DNA of 64,000 nt from Flavonifractor sp. An112 (GCF_002161085.1 NZ_NFLU01000009.1:1-64000), one strand, 5' to 3'; counted from the stretch's first letter, positions 23,646 to 32,882 are shown. Program-made: numbers and translations. Notes: generated from the sequence alone by a model not told the origin.

Positions 23646-25036
23646 GAGGCAGTTTCCGACCAGGAGAGCACATGGGAGGGGGAGTTGTTGGTATAGACAC
23701 CATAAAGTTTATACACATCTGCGGGCAGACTGAACTGATAGGTCCCCAGATAGGCCAGCCCGTCCCGATCGTATACAGACAGAAAGAACGAGGTGTTCTT
23801 TTCGTCCCCTGCGTAATAGGAGTCGGCAAAGATCAGCCGGTGGCTGTCATGGTCATAGAGGGAGGAGGTGGTGCTGTACCGGGCATACCCGGTCAGCTCA
23901 TCGGCTGACGGATAGTAGGTGGGGGTGTATTGGTTATGGAGGTCCCCGGTCAGATCCACCTTCCAGCCCCCCTGGCCGTCGGGAACCAGTACCGCGAAGG
24001 GGCCTTTGCCGGTGAAAACCACCAGATAGTCTCCATGCCATAGGGTACTGAGGATCTCCTGATCCTCTGTCCAGGGGAAGAGAGGCAGATGGACCACCAC
24101 CTGGCCGTTTTTGGGGTCCAGCTGGGTGAAAAACAGCGTGTTCTCTTCCAAAGTCAGCAGGTAGAGGCAGTCGTCTCCCTCCGGGCCGCCAAAGAGGCGG
24201 ACCACCTGCCCGCCATCGGGTATGGAGTAGAGGGTAGAGATGGCGGCGTCCTCTCCGCTGGTGCCGGTGAGGGCGTATACCCCCCAGCCGCCGGGGATGT
24301 GGCTGGTGTCCAGCAGGTCGACTTGGTCACCTCCGGGAATGAGAGCGAAATAGGTAATATAGTCCCGCATCACAGTCTGGGTAGATAGACTCAAGTCATA
24401 TTCCAGGTCAAAATCATAACCACAGAGCTGGCCGCTCTTCTCATCGGTCTCCAGAGAGATGATGGCATATGTGCTCTTGGACAGAGGAAAGAAAAAGTAG
24501 TCTTCCACCAACTGGATCAGCTGCTTGGATGTCAGTGGGTCGTGTATAAATTGGGTGAAAGAGCCGGAAACCTCCAGGGGATAGTGATCGGTATAGTCGG
24601 ACAGGTCCACCCGCTGTTGCGAAACGGCGACGTTGGGCCGGTTACTCTGGATCTGCTTTAAAAGAGCGAGCAGAGAAGGGGAGAGCTGCTTCTCTATAGA
24701 GGAATGACTGCTTATGCTATGTCTGAAGAGCTCGATATTAAAATAGGTTCCCCAGGAAAAGTTGTCCTCTGCGAAATGGGCAGCCTGAGAAAAGGTGCAG
24801 AGGGTCTCACCCTGCTCTGGGCTGTCCGCCGGAAAGGACTGGCGCCAGAAGAGGTGATTTTGATACTCAGTGTAGCTGGTGACCTGGACGTCGGCGACAG
24901 CTGCCGGGTCCCCTGCCAGGGTGGTGGAGGAGACGGTCACGTCTGTGCCCTGTTGCTGCAGCTGGGCATTGGTCCAGCCCAGCAGTCCGCTGAAGGCGAC
25001 CACCAGAGCCAGAAGCAGAGCAAGAGCGCTTTTCAT
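23642..25036 (-). CDS. Exported protein of unknown function, ABC-operon partner
   Basis: This 464-residue protein has an N-terminal membrane segment or signal peptide (about 1-24) with no lipobox Cys. The rest is soluble and beta-rich, with repeated Tyr/Trp/Asp strands in the second half (about 260-450) reminiscent of a propeller-like domain; this fold is a guess. I do not recognise a family. It is the last gene of a GntR/ABC operon and overlaps the ATPase gene by 4 bp (ATGA), so it probably works with that transporter outside the membrane. Confidence 0.75.
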   Translation of the reverse strand: MKSALALLLALVVAFSGLLGWTNAQLQQQGTDVTVSSTTLAGDPAAVADVQVTSYTEYQNHLFWRQSFPADSPEQGETLCTFSQAAHFAEDNFSWGTYFNIELFRHSISSHSSIEKQLSPSLLALLKQIQSNRPNVAVSQQRVDLSDYTDHYPLEVSGSFTQFIHDPLTSKQLIQLVEDYFFFPLSKSTYAIISLETDEKSGQLCGYDFDLEYDLSLSTQTVMRDYITYFALIPGGDQVDLLDTSHIPGGWGVYALTGTSGEDAAISTLYSIPDGGQVVRLFGGPEGDDCLYLLTLEENTLFFTQLDPKNGQVVVHLPLFPWTEDQEILSTLWHGDYLVVFTGKGPFAVLVPDGQGGWKVDLTGDLHNQYTPTYYPSADELTGYARYSTTSSLYDHDSHRLIFADSYYAGDEKNTSFFLSVYDRDGLAYLGTYQFSLPADVYKLYGVYTNNSPSHVLSWSETAS

Positions 25037-25779
25037 CCCTCTCCCTCCTCCTTGCCGGTGAGCTGATCCAGGGCCTGACTGACCCGGTCAGCCTTGTAGC
25101 GGTAGGTCTCTTTCACATAGTCCATGAGGCTCTTGCCCTGTTCCTCCAGATCCAGGGTGGAGGCGTCTCCCACCAGCTTGCCTTTTTGCAGCAGCACGGC
25201 CCGGCTGATGAAGTGCTGTACCTCCTCCAGCAGGTGGGTGGACAGCAGGATGGTTTCGTTGGGTTCCAGAATACCCAGCAGCACCTTGTAAAAGTCCTCC
25301 CGGTTGAAGATGTCGTTGCCGGCGAAGGGCTCATCCATCAGGATGTAGTCGGCGCCCTGACACAGGGCCAGGATCACCTCGAACTGGTTCTTCTGGCCGG
25401 TGGAAAACCGGCGGATGGCTTTGTGGGCAGGCAGCTCGAAGAAGTCCAGCAGAGCGTGGAAGCGTTTTTGACGGAAGGTAGGAAACTGGCTGGTGAGAAA
25501 AATTCTGTGCTCCTCTGCGGTCAGGTTGGGGAAGAAGGAGTGCTCGCAGGTGGCGAAGGACAGGCGGGCGATGTTGGCCCGGTTTACCGGAGCGCCGTCC
25601 AGGGTGATTTGGCCCTGATAGGACAGCAGACCTAGGATACACTTGAGCAGCGTGGTTTTGCCGGCGCCGTTCTCCCCAAATAGTCCTACGATTTCCCCAG
25701 GGCCTATGGTGAGGGACAGATCATCCACCGCTATGGTGGAGCCGAAGTATTTTTTACGAACCTGATGCAGTTCAAGCAT
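25033..25779 (-). CDS. ABC transporter ATP-binding protein
   Basis: This 248-residue ATPase has Walker A GENGAGKTT (about 35-43), a signature RFSTGQKNQFEV (about 128-139, in place of LSGGQ), Walker B YILMDEP (about 150-156) and the switch STHLLEEV. The ATG at 25779 has GGAGG upstream; an in-frame TTG at 25791 is less likely. Signature and order resemble the YtrB/CcmA-like exporters that accompany YtrA regulators. It pairs with the two membrane proteins encoded just upstream. Confidence 0.9.
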   Translation of the reverse strand: MLELHQVRKKYFGSTIAVDDLSLTIGPGEIVGLFGENGAGKTTLLKCILGLLSYQGQITLDGAPVNRANIARLSFATCEHSFFPNLTAEEHRIFLTSQFPTFRQKRFHALLDFFELPAHKAIRRFSTGQKNQFEVILALCQGADYILMDEPFAGNDIFNREDFYKVLLGILEPNETILLSTHLLEEVQHFISRAVLLQKGKLVGDASTLDLEEQGKSLMDYVKETYRYKADRVSQALDQLTGKEEGEG

Positions 25780-26299
25780 AGCAGCCTCCAATCCAGTAGA
25801 AGGGGAAGGAACCCCAACAGTTGGGGGGGAAGTGACCGTCCGGCGTCCCGTAGCGGTAGGTGAGGGCGCACAGCAGAAGCAGCAGGCCCCACAACAGCGC
25901 GCAGGCGGCCAGGCCTACCAGAGGGATAACGACCACCCGCCGCCACAGCTCCCAGCGGTTGGGGAGCAGCTTCATGCGGTAGATGCTGCGGCTGCCCAGC
26001 TTATGCCAGGCATAATGAAGAAAGAGGGAGACGATGAGGCAGAGGGCCACCAGAGTCAGCCCCAGCGATACCCCGCCCAGCAGGCGGGAGAATGGGGCAT
26101 TGACCGAACCCTCAATGAGTTTTGGGACCCACTTGCCGTCGATCCGGACGGACGTGTAGAGCTCATTTTTGGCGGAAGAAAAGGAGGCAAGAAACCGGAA
26201 ATAGCCAATGGCGAAGGCGACTCCCAGCCCGCCCAGTGTGAGCTGGAGGGCCTGCCTGCCGGGAAAACCCAGGGGATAAACGCGTTCAGGTGTCCACAT
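25772..26299 (-). CDS. ABC-operon membrane protein
   Basis: This 175-residue protein has three probable membrane helices (about 16-36, 74-95 and 119-145), with an extracytoplasmic Lys/Trp-containing loop between the first two. It is too small to be a full ABC-2 permease and may be half of one. It overlaps the ATPase start by 8 bp and the upstream membrane-protein stop by 14 bp. No family is recognised. Confidence 0.7.
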   Translation of the reverse strand: MWTPERVYPLGFPGRQALQLTLGGLGVAFAIGYFRFLASFSSAKNELYTSVRIDGKWVPKLIEGSVNAPFSRLLGGVSLGLTLVALCLIVSLFLHYAWHKLGSRSIYRMKLLPNRWELWRRVVVIPLVGLAACALLWGLLLLLCALTYRYGTPDGHFPPNCWGSFPFYWIGGCYA

Positions 26300-27056
26300 A
26301 GCGAGCCCTCCCTATCAGGTTGTAGGTGACGATGATCAGGGCCGTCACAAAGACGGCCAGCTGGAAGAGCGCCACCATGATATTATCTGGCACCTTAGCG
26401 TACACATTGGGCAGACTGGCAACAAAATCGCTGCCCGGTCCCGGTAAACCGAAGGCGCCGATGTCGGCAGGGAAGCTGAGACCGGCAAAAGCGGCCAGGG
26501 GCACGACGGTAAAGGGTTTATCGCCCCGCCGCCAGTGGTAGGAGCAGGTGGCTGCCGCCATGGCCAGGGCCGCCAGCATCACCACATTGCGGATGTAGAT
26601 GGGCCAGTCCAGGCCGGGCAGGATCCCGTGAAACCATCCGCTGTAATAAAACACCAGCATGGGAAAGGCGTCGTCTGAGAGGGCGCAGAAGCGCAGGGCA
26701 ATATACCATGCCGCTGCGATCTGCCCGCCCCAGTAGATCAGCAGGCAGAGAAAGTGGTGGAGCGCAAACACCAGGGTGGCTTTCTCCTCCCCGCAGGGCA
26801 GGCGGCGGAAGGTATAGCCCAGCTTGCTGCCGCCCCGCTCCATGCCGAAGGAGGCCAGCGACAGACAGACCAGCACCAGACCTGCGGTGAACAGCAGATG
26901 GAACAGGGAATTCTGCATAAAACCATATAGACTCATTTTGTTCAGCATGGAAATGGCCAGTGCCACCTGGGCGGCACTGGTGCCGGCGGTGATCAGGACT
27001 ACCTGCCACAGCCGGGAGCGGGCGGCTACCATCATCAGGCTCACATATTGTCTCAT
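26286..27056 (-). CDS. ABC-operon multi-pass membrane protein
   Basis: This 256-residue protein has about six membrane helices (for example about 17-37, 49-70, 88-115, 140-165, 180-195 and 225-248) and looks like an ABC-2-type permease subunit of the YtrC/D kind, though no diagnostic motif is visible. The start at 27056 overlaps the gntR stop by 4 bp; an upstream frame to 27209 is the shadow of gntR. It likely forms the channel with the 175-residue protein. Confidence 0.72.
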   Translation of the reverse strand: MRQYVSLMMVAARSRLWQVVLITAGTSAAQVALAISMLNKMSLYGFMQNSLFHLLFTAGLVLVCLSLASFGMERGGSKLGYTFRRLPCGEEKATLVFALHHFLCLLIYWGGQIAAAWYIALRFCALSDDAFPMLVFYYSGWFHGILPGLDWPIYIRNVVMLAALAMAAATCSYHWRRGDKPFTVVPLAAFAGLSFPADIGAFGLPGPGSDFVASLPNVYAKVPDNIMVALFQLAVFVTALIIVTYNLIGRARYVDT

Positions 27057-27448
27057 GCTTCCTCCTCCTTTCGGTCCCACAGCCGGTCGATCAGCTCCAG
27101 AGCGGCCTCTTTCTCCAGCCCGGACTGCCGCAGAGAGCGGACAAAACCGGCGATCTCCTGCTCCAGCAGCCGGGTGCGAAGGGCCGCAACCTGCTCCGGC
27201 GGGGCGCACACTTCACTTTTGGCCCCCGAGCGGGAGGTGATAAGCCCCTCCTCCTCCAGCAGGCGGTAGGCCTTCTGCACCGTGTTGGGGTTGACCCCCA
27301 GTTGGGCCGACAGCACCCGGCGGGAGGGAAGCTCTTCGCCGTCGGCAATGGTCCCAGCCGCCACGCCCCGTTCCACATAGCGCACAATCTGAAGGTAGAT
27401 GGGCAGACCGTCCGCCGGGACGAAGCCGCCAAAGTCACACATGGCCAT
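27053..27448 (-). CDS. GntR family regulator, YtrA type
   Basis: This 131-residue protein has only the GntR winged helix (about 10-78: PIYLQIVRYVERGVAAGTI, ELPSRRVLSAQLGVNPNTVQKAYRLLEEEGLI) plus a short helical dimerisation tail, the YtrA subfamily build without a ligand domain. AGGAGGTG lies 4 bp before the ATG at 27448 and 10 bp before an ATG at 27442. YtrA proteins repress ABC-exporter operons in response to cell-envelope stress; here it is the first gene of such an operon and two operators sit in its promoter. Confidence 0.88.
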   Translation of the reverse strand: MAMCDFGGFVPADGLPIYLQIVRYVERGVAAGTIADGEELPSRRVLSAQLGVNPNTVQKAYRLLEEEGLITSRSGAKSEVCAPPEQVAALRTRLLEQEIAGFVRSLRQSGLEKEAALELIDRLWDRKEEEA

Positions 27449-27458
27449 ACCACCTCCT

Positions 27459-27522
27459 AACTGTATTACTGAACTAGTACACTTTCTAACTGTATTATAT
27501 GAGTAATACGGTTGCCTGTCAA
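27459..27522 (-). promoter_or_regulatory. gntR promoter with twin operators
   Basis: On the minus strand TTGACA (27522-27517) and TATAAT (27499-27494) are 17 bp apart. AACTGTATTA-N6-TAATACGGTT (27488-27513) is an inverted repeat with 9 of 10 arm positions matching and covers the -10 and spacer. A second, weaker copy with the same left arm, AACTGTATTA-N6-TAGTACACTT, starts 29 bp away (27459-27484), downstream of the -10. This arrangement fits autorepression by the YtrA-type protein. Confidence 0.75.
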
Positions 27523-27595
27523 GTACCATGAGGCCTTTTCTTTTTCAGCCATTTCCGCTATACTATACAGGATATCGACAAAGCGAGGGAACAAT

Positions 27596-29383
27596 ATGCT
27601 GTTATCGGCGGAACAACTGACTAAGACCTACGGGACACGGAGTCTGCTGGACTCTGTCTCGTTTTATGTGGAGCCGGGGGATAAGGTGGGTATCATCGGC
27701 GTCAACGGATGCGGAAAATCCACCCTGCTGCGGCTGCTGGCCGGGGCGGAGGAGCCAGACGGGGGTGCCGTCCGTCCCGACCCCAATGTGCGCCTGGCCT
27801 ATCTGCCCCAGAACCCGGTATTTCCCGGGGAACATACCGTGCTGGAGCAGGTGCTGCTGGGGCTGGACGGGGACGACCGCGCCCTGGCGGAATATGAGGC
27901 CAAGACCATTCTAAACCAGCTGGGGGTACCCTGGTTCGACCAGAAGATGGAGGAACTGTCCGGCGGAGAGCGCCGCCGGGTGGCCCTGGCGGCGGTGCTG
28001 GCCCGGCCCTGCGATGTGCTGTTGCTGGACGAACCCACCAACCATCTGGACGACCGGATGGTTGGCTGGCTGGAGGACTATTTGAGAGGCTGGAAGGGCG
28101 CTCTGGTGATGGTCACCCACGACCGGTATTTTCTGGAGCGCATCGTCACGAAAATGGTGGAGGTGGAGGGCGGCAAGCTCTACACCTATGAGGGTAACTA
28201 TGACAAATATCTGGAGCGGAAGGCGGCCCGGCTGGAACGTGAAAAGGCCAGCGAGCGCAAGCGCCAGGCCATTCTCCGCCGGGAGTACCAGTGGGTGATG
28301 CAGGGCCCCACCGCCCGGGGCACCAAGAGCCGGGAACGGCTGGAGCGGTACGAGGCCCTGAAGGCCCAGACCGGCCCCACGGAAAAAAGTACCTTGGAAC
28401 TGTCCGCCCGTGCCAGCCGTCTGGGGAAAAAGACGGTGGAGCTTGCGGGGGTCACCAAGGCCTTTGGGGACCGGACCGTGGTCCGGGACTTTGACTGTAT
28501 GCTGCTGCGGGACGACCGTATCGGCATCGTGGGCTCCAACGGCAGCGGCAAATCCACCCTGCTCAACCTGATGGCGGGGACTCTGGCTCCCGATTCCGGC
28601 ACCGTGGAGGTGGGCGAGACGGTCCGCTTCGGCTACTTCCGCCAGGAGGTGCCCGACATGGACGGGGATACCCGGGTCATCGACTACGTGAAGGAGATTG
28701 GCAACAACATCGAGACGGCAGAGGGAATGCTCACCGCCTCTCAGCTGCTGGAGCAGTTCCTTTTCCCGGTGGAGGTGCAGTGGTCCCCCATCTGTAAGCT
28801 GTCCGGCGGGGAGAAGCGGAGACTCTACCTGCTTTCGGTGCTGGCAGCCGCTCCCAACGTACTGCTGTTGGATGAGCCCACCAACGACCTGGATATTCAG
28901 ACCCTGTCCATTCTGGAGGACTATCTGGACACCTTCCCCGGCGCGGTGATTGCCGTATCCCACGACCGCTATTTCCTGGACCGGGTGGTGCGGCGGGTGT
29001 TTGCCGTAGAGGGGGATGGCTCTGTGCGGGCCTATCCCGGCGGATATACCGAGTATCTGGACGCCAAGCGGGCAGAGGAGAAGGCCAAAGCCCCCAAAAT
29101 CTCCACCTCTGACAAGGGGAAAGAGCGCCCCGCCGCCCCCAAGAAGCTGAAATTCAGCTACAAGGAGCAGCGGGAGTTTGAGACCATCGACGACGACATC
29201 GCTGCCCTGGAGGAGCAGATTGCCCAGGTCCAGGCGGAGCAGGCTGCCAAGGCCACCGACTATGTGGCCCTCCAGGAGCTCCAGGAGAAGCAGAGCCAGC
29301 TGGAGGCCGCCCTGGAGGAGAAGATGGAGCGCTGGGTCTATCTCAATGACTTGGCGGAGCGGATTGCCGCCCAGGAGAAGTAG
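27596..29383 (+). CDS. ABC-F family ATPase, Uup-like
   Basis: This 595-residue soluble protein has two ABC domains and no membrane segment. Walker A motifs are GVNGCGKST and GSNGSGKST, signatures LSGGERRRV and LSGGEKRRL, and Walker B blocks LLLDEPTNHLD and LLLDEPTNDLD. Between them is the ABC-F linker (KASERKRQAILRREYQWV). The C-terminal 85 residues form a coiled coil (from KKLKFSYKEQREFETIDDDI), as in Uup, so a translation or ribosome/DNA-structure related role is more likely than transport. The start at 27596 is supported by the GAGGGA upstream; the frame to 27512 crosses the promoter region. Confidence 0.9.
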   Translation: MLLSAEQLTKTYGTRSLLDSVSFYVEPGDKVGIIGVNGCGKSTLLRLLAGAEEPDGGAVRPDPNVRLAYLPQNPVFPGEHTVLEQVLLGLDGDDRALAEYEAKTILNQLGVPWFDQKMEELSGGERRRVALAAVLARPCDVLLLDEPTNHLDDRMVGWLEDYLRGWKGALVMVTHDRYFLERIVTKMVEVEGGKLYTYEGNYDKYLERKAARLEREKASERKRQAILRREYQWVMQGPTARGTKSRERLERYEALKAQTGPTEKSTLELSARASRLGKKTVELAGVTKAFGDRTVVRDFDCMLLRDDRIGIVGSNGSGKSTLLNLMAGTLAPDSGTVEVGETVRFGYFRQEVPDMDGDTRVIDYVKEIGNNIETAEGMLTASQLLEQFLFPVEVQWSPICKLSGGEKRRLYLLSVLAAAPNVLLLDEPTNDLDIQTLSILEDYLDTFPGAVIAVSHDRYFLDRVVRRVFAVEGDGSVRAYPGGYTEYLDAKRAEEKAKAPKISTSDKGKERPAAPKKLKFSYKEQREFETIDDDIAALEEQIAQVQAEQAAKATDYVALQELQEKQSQLEAALEEKMERWVYLNDLAERIAAQEK

Positions 29384-29418
29384 CCCGCCGTCCTCAGAAC
29401 CAAAGCAAGGAGAATCCC

Positions 29419-31266
29419 ATGACAAGAGTATGGAAATTTGTGGTGGCCATTGTGCTGGTGTGCGCCCTGGCATTGGCAGGTATGGCCATCCGTACCCAGA
29501 CCAGCGCCGGGAAGAATGAAGTGAAGAATCCCGACCAATTCCGGGCGGTGTGGGTGAGCACGGTGTACCGGCTGGACTATCCCAGCAAGGCCACCACCGA
29601 CCCGGCGGTGCTGAAGGCGGACGCGGACAAGATCTTGCAGACCTGCGCCGATATGGGCATGACCGCCGTGATCTTACAGGTGCGGCCCTCCGCCGACGCC
29701 CTCTATCCCTCCAGTTACTATCCCTGGAGCGCCGATCTGACGGGCCGACAGGGTCAGGCCCCGGCAGATGGCTTTGATCCCCTGGCCTACTGGGTGGAGA
29801 AAGCCCATGAGATGGGGCTGGAGCTTCATGCCTGGATCAACCCCTTCCGAGTGACTAAGGGAGGCCAGTCCGAGTACGACAGCCTGACTGCCGACCATCC
29901 GGCCAAAGTCCACCCGGACTGGGTGGTGGAGTACGACGGCAAATACTATTTTGATCCCGGTCTGCCGGAGGTGCGGGAGTACATCATTCAGAGCGCCGAG
30001 GAGTTGGCCCGTAATTACGACATCGACGGCATCCACATGGACGACTACTTCTATCCCGGCGCAAACTTTGACGACGCCGACACCTATGCCCAGTACGGCA
30101 GCGGCTTCTCCGACATTGGGGATTGGCGTCGGGACAATGTGAACCAGCTGGTGAAGGAGATGGGGGAGCGGCTCCACGCCATTGATCCCGATTTGTCTTA
30201 CGGCATCAGCCCCTCCGGCGTGTGGGCCGACAAGAGCAGCCAGTCCCAGGGCTCCAATACCACCGGCGGCTTTGAGAGCTACTATGCCTCCTACGCCGAC
30301 AGCCGGAAGTGGGTGCAGGAGGAGTGGATTGACTACATCTGCCCCCAGGTCTACTGGTATATCGGTCATAAAAGTATGGACTATGAGACCGTCGTCAAGT
30401 GGTGGGCAGACACAGTAAGGGGTACAGATGTTTCCCTTTACATTGGTATGGCCGACTACCAGGCGGGCAACACTGATCCCAGCAGTCCCTGGTACGGTGT
30501 GGAGGCCATCCGGCAGCAGCTGGAGCTCAACGAGACCATTGCCCAGGTGGATGGTGAAGTTCACTTCCGATATCAGTTTTTGGCGCAGAATGGGGAATTG
30601 CAGAAGCTTTATAAGGAATTTTATGCGCCTCAGCCGGAAGCAGCTCTAAATACGGCGGACCATATGGCCTATGTACAGGGCAGCAATGGACAGTTCCACC
30701 CGGACAGCTCTCTGACCCGGGGAGAGGCGGTGACGATGCTGACCCGGCTGGCGGTGGATCGTAATGGGAAACCACTTTACAGTTATGAGGAGGGCACCGG
30801 CGGCTTTTCCGACGTGAGTCTGGGGGACTGGTACAGCTCCTATGTCCATTTTGCCCGGAAATACGGCATTGTCCAGGGCTATGAGGACGGAACCTTCCGT
30901 CCCACCCAGCCTGTCCGCCGGGCGGAGCTGGTGAAGATGGTGTGCGGCTTCTTTACTGTCACTGGCGGCAGCCACGCCTTTCCCGATGTGCCCGCCAGCT
31001 ATTGGGCAGCCAGGGAGATCGCCTTTGCCGCTGCCCAGGGGTGGATCTCCGGCGGTACCAATGGTACCTTCCAGCCGGGCCGCAATGTGACAAGAGCGGA
31101 GGCAGTAAAGATCCTCAACCGTGCCATGGACCGGCAGGCGGGTGAGCGGGACATAGCGGCCCCCTTCACCGATGTGCGCGTGGACCACTGGGCCTACCAT
31201 GAGATTCTGGAGGCCTCGGTGACCCACGACTATGAAAAGCACAGCCAGGGGGAGACCTGGCTGTAA
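29419..31266 (+). CDS. SLH-anchored glycosyl hydrolase-like 10 (GHL10) protein
   Basis: This 615-residue exported protein has an N-terminal membrane segment (about 6-24) acting as a signal, a GHL10/YngK-like domain (about 38-395: FRAVWVSTVYRLDYPSK, AVILQVRPSADALYPSSYYPWS, DGIHMDDYFYPG, CPQVYWYIGHKS) and three C-terminal SLH domains (about 415-600). The GHL10 family is a TIM barrel thought to act on cell-envelope glycans. SLH anchoring places it on the cell surface. It lies 36 bp after the ABC-F gene with AAGGAG upstream. Confidence 0.9.
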   Translation: MTRVWKFVVAIVLVCALALAGMAIRTQTSAGKNEVKNPDQFRAVWVSTVYRLDYPSKATTDPAVLKADADKILQTCADMGMTAVILQVRPSADALYPSSYYPWSADLTGRQGQAPADGFDPLAYWVEKAHEMGLELHAWINPFRVTKGGQSEYDSLTADHPAKVHPDWVVEYDGKYYFDPGLPEVREYIIQSAEELARNYDIDGIHMDDYFYPGANFDDADTYAQYGSGFSDIGDWRRDNVNQLVKEMGERLHAIDPDLSYGISPSGVWADKSSQSQGSNTTGGFESYYASYADSRKWVQEEWIDYICPQVYWYIGHKSMDYETVVKWWADTVRGTDVSLYIGMADYQAGNTDPSSPWYGVEAIRQQLELNETIAQVDGEVHFRYQFLAQNGELQKLYKEFYAPQPEAALNTADHMAYVQGSNGQFHPDSSLTRGEAVTMLTRLAVDRNGKPLYSYEEGTGGFSDVSLGDWYSSYVHFARKYGIVQGYEDGTFRPTQPVRRAELVKMVCGFFTVTGGSHAFPDVPASYWAAREIAFAAAQGWISGGTNGTFQPGRNVTRAEAVKILNRAMDRQAGERDIAAPFTDVRVDHWAYHEILEASVTHDYEKHSQGETWL

Positions 31267-31272
31267 AACAGG

Positions 31273-31303
31273 AAAGGCTCCCGGCGCTGCCGGGAGCCTT
31301 TTT
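31273..31303 (+). terminator. Terminator after GHL10 gene
   Basis: AAAGGCTCCCGGC (31273-31285) pairs with GCCGGGAGCCTTT (31289-31301), followed by Ts. It is close in sequence to the terminator at 19269-19303. Confidence 0.88.
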
Positions 31304-31449
31304 GGAAGTCAGAAGAAACTTTACAGTCTTTTACCAAAAGGTGATGGAAAGCGCGGGGCAGGCCAAGTACAATAGAGACACCGGATGTTTTCAGACAAGC
31401 CGGAACCGCCGGGGCAAGCACCCGGACAGAGCAGAAAGGGGTTTCCGCT

Positions 31450-31644
31450 ATGATTCCGTGTCAACAGACCTGTTCCAGTTACTGCGAAGGCTGTCACAAA
31501 AGCTGTGCCCAGTGGGCGAATTTTCAACAGCAGAAGAGCCGGGAGCGCCAGGCAAAAAAGGACTATCTCAAGTATTATAACGAGCTGTGCGGTGCGGTGG
31601 CACGGCAATTCAAGGCTATTGGCGCGGTGTATATGGCCCGTTGA
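31450..31644 (+). CDS. Small Cys-rich conserved protein
   Basis: This 64-residue protein has five Cys in its first 19 residues (MIPCQQTCSSYCEGCHKSC) followed by a basic helix (QQQKSRERQAKKDYLKYYNELC). AAAGGGG precedes the ATG. The spacing suggests a small zinc- or disulfide-bound knuckle joined to a helix. The type is familiar in Oscillospiraceae genomes but has no assigned function. It stands alone between two terminators. Confidence 0.65.
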   Translation: MIPCQQTCSSYCEGCHKSCAQWANFQQQKSRERQAKKDYLKYYNELCGAVARQFKAIGAVYMAR

Positions 31645-31663
31645 AGTACATATAGAGAAAAAG

Positions 31664-31697
31664 CAGCACGCCCTCCACATGGGAGGGCGTGCTGTTC
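31664..31697. terminator. Bidirectional terminator
   Basis: CAGCACGCCCTCC (31664-31676) pairs with GGAGGGCGTGCTG (31682-31694), between the Cys-rich gene and the convergent M20 gene, with A- and T-rich flanks. Confidence 0.85.
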
Positions 31698-31700
31698 TTT

Positions 31701-32882
31701 TTATTCCAATCCTACCAGGGCAGACTGGGCCAACAGGGCGGCGGCCAGAGGCAGGGCGTCGTCATCGGTGCGGAAGTGCTCGTTGTGCCAGCAGGGATTA
31801 AACTGGCCGGGGAAGCCGGAGCCCAGCCAGTAGAAGAAGGCGGGCACTTCCTGCCCAAAGACGGCGAAGTCCTCCGAACCCATGTCGGGGGCGGGGGAGA
31901 CCACATGAGCCTCATCCACCAGAGCCAGAGCCGCCTTTCGGGCCAGAGCGGTCATGGCGGGGGAGTTGACAGTGGCGGGCACACCGGGGTGGAACTCCAC
32001 CTCGGCGGTGCACCCGTAGGCGGCCGATACTCCCAGAGTCAGCTCACGCAGCCGCTCCTCGGCATGGCGGTGGGCGGCAGTTCCGTGGGCCCGGATGCTT
32101 CCTGTCATGGTAAGTACGTCGGGGACGAAATTGTCCGGGGTACCAGCGTGAATGGACAGCACGGAGCACACCAGGCTTTCCAGGGGATCGGTGTTGCGGC
32201 TCACCACCGTTTGAAGGGCGTTGACCACCGCCGCACCGGCTACGATCACGTCGGTACATTTGTGGGGGGAGCCGCCGTGGCCGGAGATACCATGGAGGGT
32301 GATAACAAAGTGGCTCTTGCCCGACATCACCGGCCCTTCCATCACGGCGATCTGCCCGGCGGGCAGCTCAGGCCGGTTGTGCAGGCCGAAGAGACAGTCA
32401 GGCTTGGCGGGCAGCTTGTCCCACAGCCCGTGGTCGATCATGGCCTGGGCCCCCTGGGTGACCTCCTCGGCGGGCTGGAAGAGAAAGACCACGTTGCCCG
32501 CCAGCTGATCCCGGCGCTGGGCCAGCAGGCAGGCTGCGCCATACAGTCCCACGGTGTGGAAATCGTGGCCGCAGCCATGCATCAGTCCGTCACACTGGGA
32601 CATGGCCCCGTCGTGGGCGGCTTCCTGCTGGGCGATAGCATCAATGTCGGCCCGGAGGGCCACAGTCTTACCGGGGTGGGCTCCCCGCAGCAGGGCTACC
32701 ACGCCGGTGTCCATGCCCAGGTCGATGAGTTCCAGCCCTAAGGCGGTCAGTTTTTCTTTTAAAATTCCAGTGGTGCGCACCTCCTGAAAGCTCAGTTCGG
32801 GGTGGCGGTGGAGATCGTCCTTCATGGCCCGCAGCTGAGGCTCCATGGCCTTGGCCTGCTCCAACAGTGTCAAAGAAATCAT
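31701..32882 (-). CDS. M20 family amidohydrolase
   Basis: This 393-residue metallopeptidase-like amidohydrolase matches the hippurate hydrolase/N-acyl-amino-acid deacylase (M20D) group: DLHRHPELSFQE (about 24-35), RADIDAIAQQE, CDGLMHGCGHDFHT with the metal-binding Cys-His region (about 96-109), FLFQPAEEV with the catalytic Glu, and GSEDFAVFGQEVPAFFYWLG near the end. It likely releases amino acids from N-acyl or amide conjugates in the cytoplasm. It is monocistronic. Confidence 0.9.
   Translation of the reverse strand: MISLTLLEQAKAMEPQLRAMKDDLHRHPELSFQEVRTTGILKEKLTALGLELIDLGMDTGVVALLRGAHPGKTVALRADIDAIAQQEAAHDGAMSQCDGLMHGCGHDFHTVGLYGAACLLAQRRDQLAGNVVFLFQPAEEVTQGAQAMIDHGLWDKLPAKPDCLFGLHNRPELPAGQIAVMEGPVMSGKSHFVITLHGISGHGGSPHKCTDVIVAGAAVVNALQTVVSRNTDPLESLVCSVLSIHAGTPDNFVPDVLTMTGSIRAHGTAAHRHAEERLRELTLGVSAAYGCTAEVEFHPGVPATVNSPAMTALARKAALALVDEAHVVSPAPDMGSEDFAVFGQEVPAFFYWLGSGFPGQFNPCWHNEHFRTDDDALPLAAALLAQSALVGLE

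Noticed and set aside
27512-27596. N-terminal extension of the ABC-F protein
   Set aside because: The extra codons cross the promoter region and lack a ribosome binding site; the ABC domain starts at the 27596 ATG.
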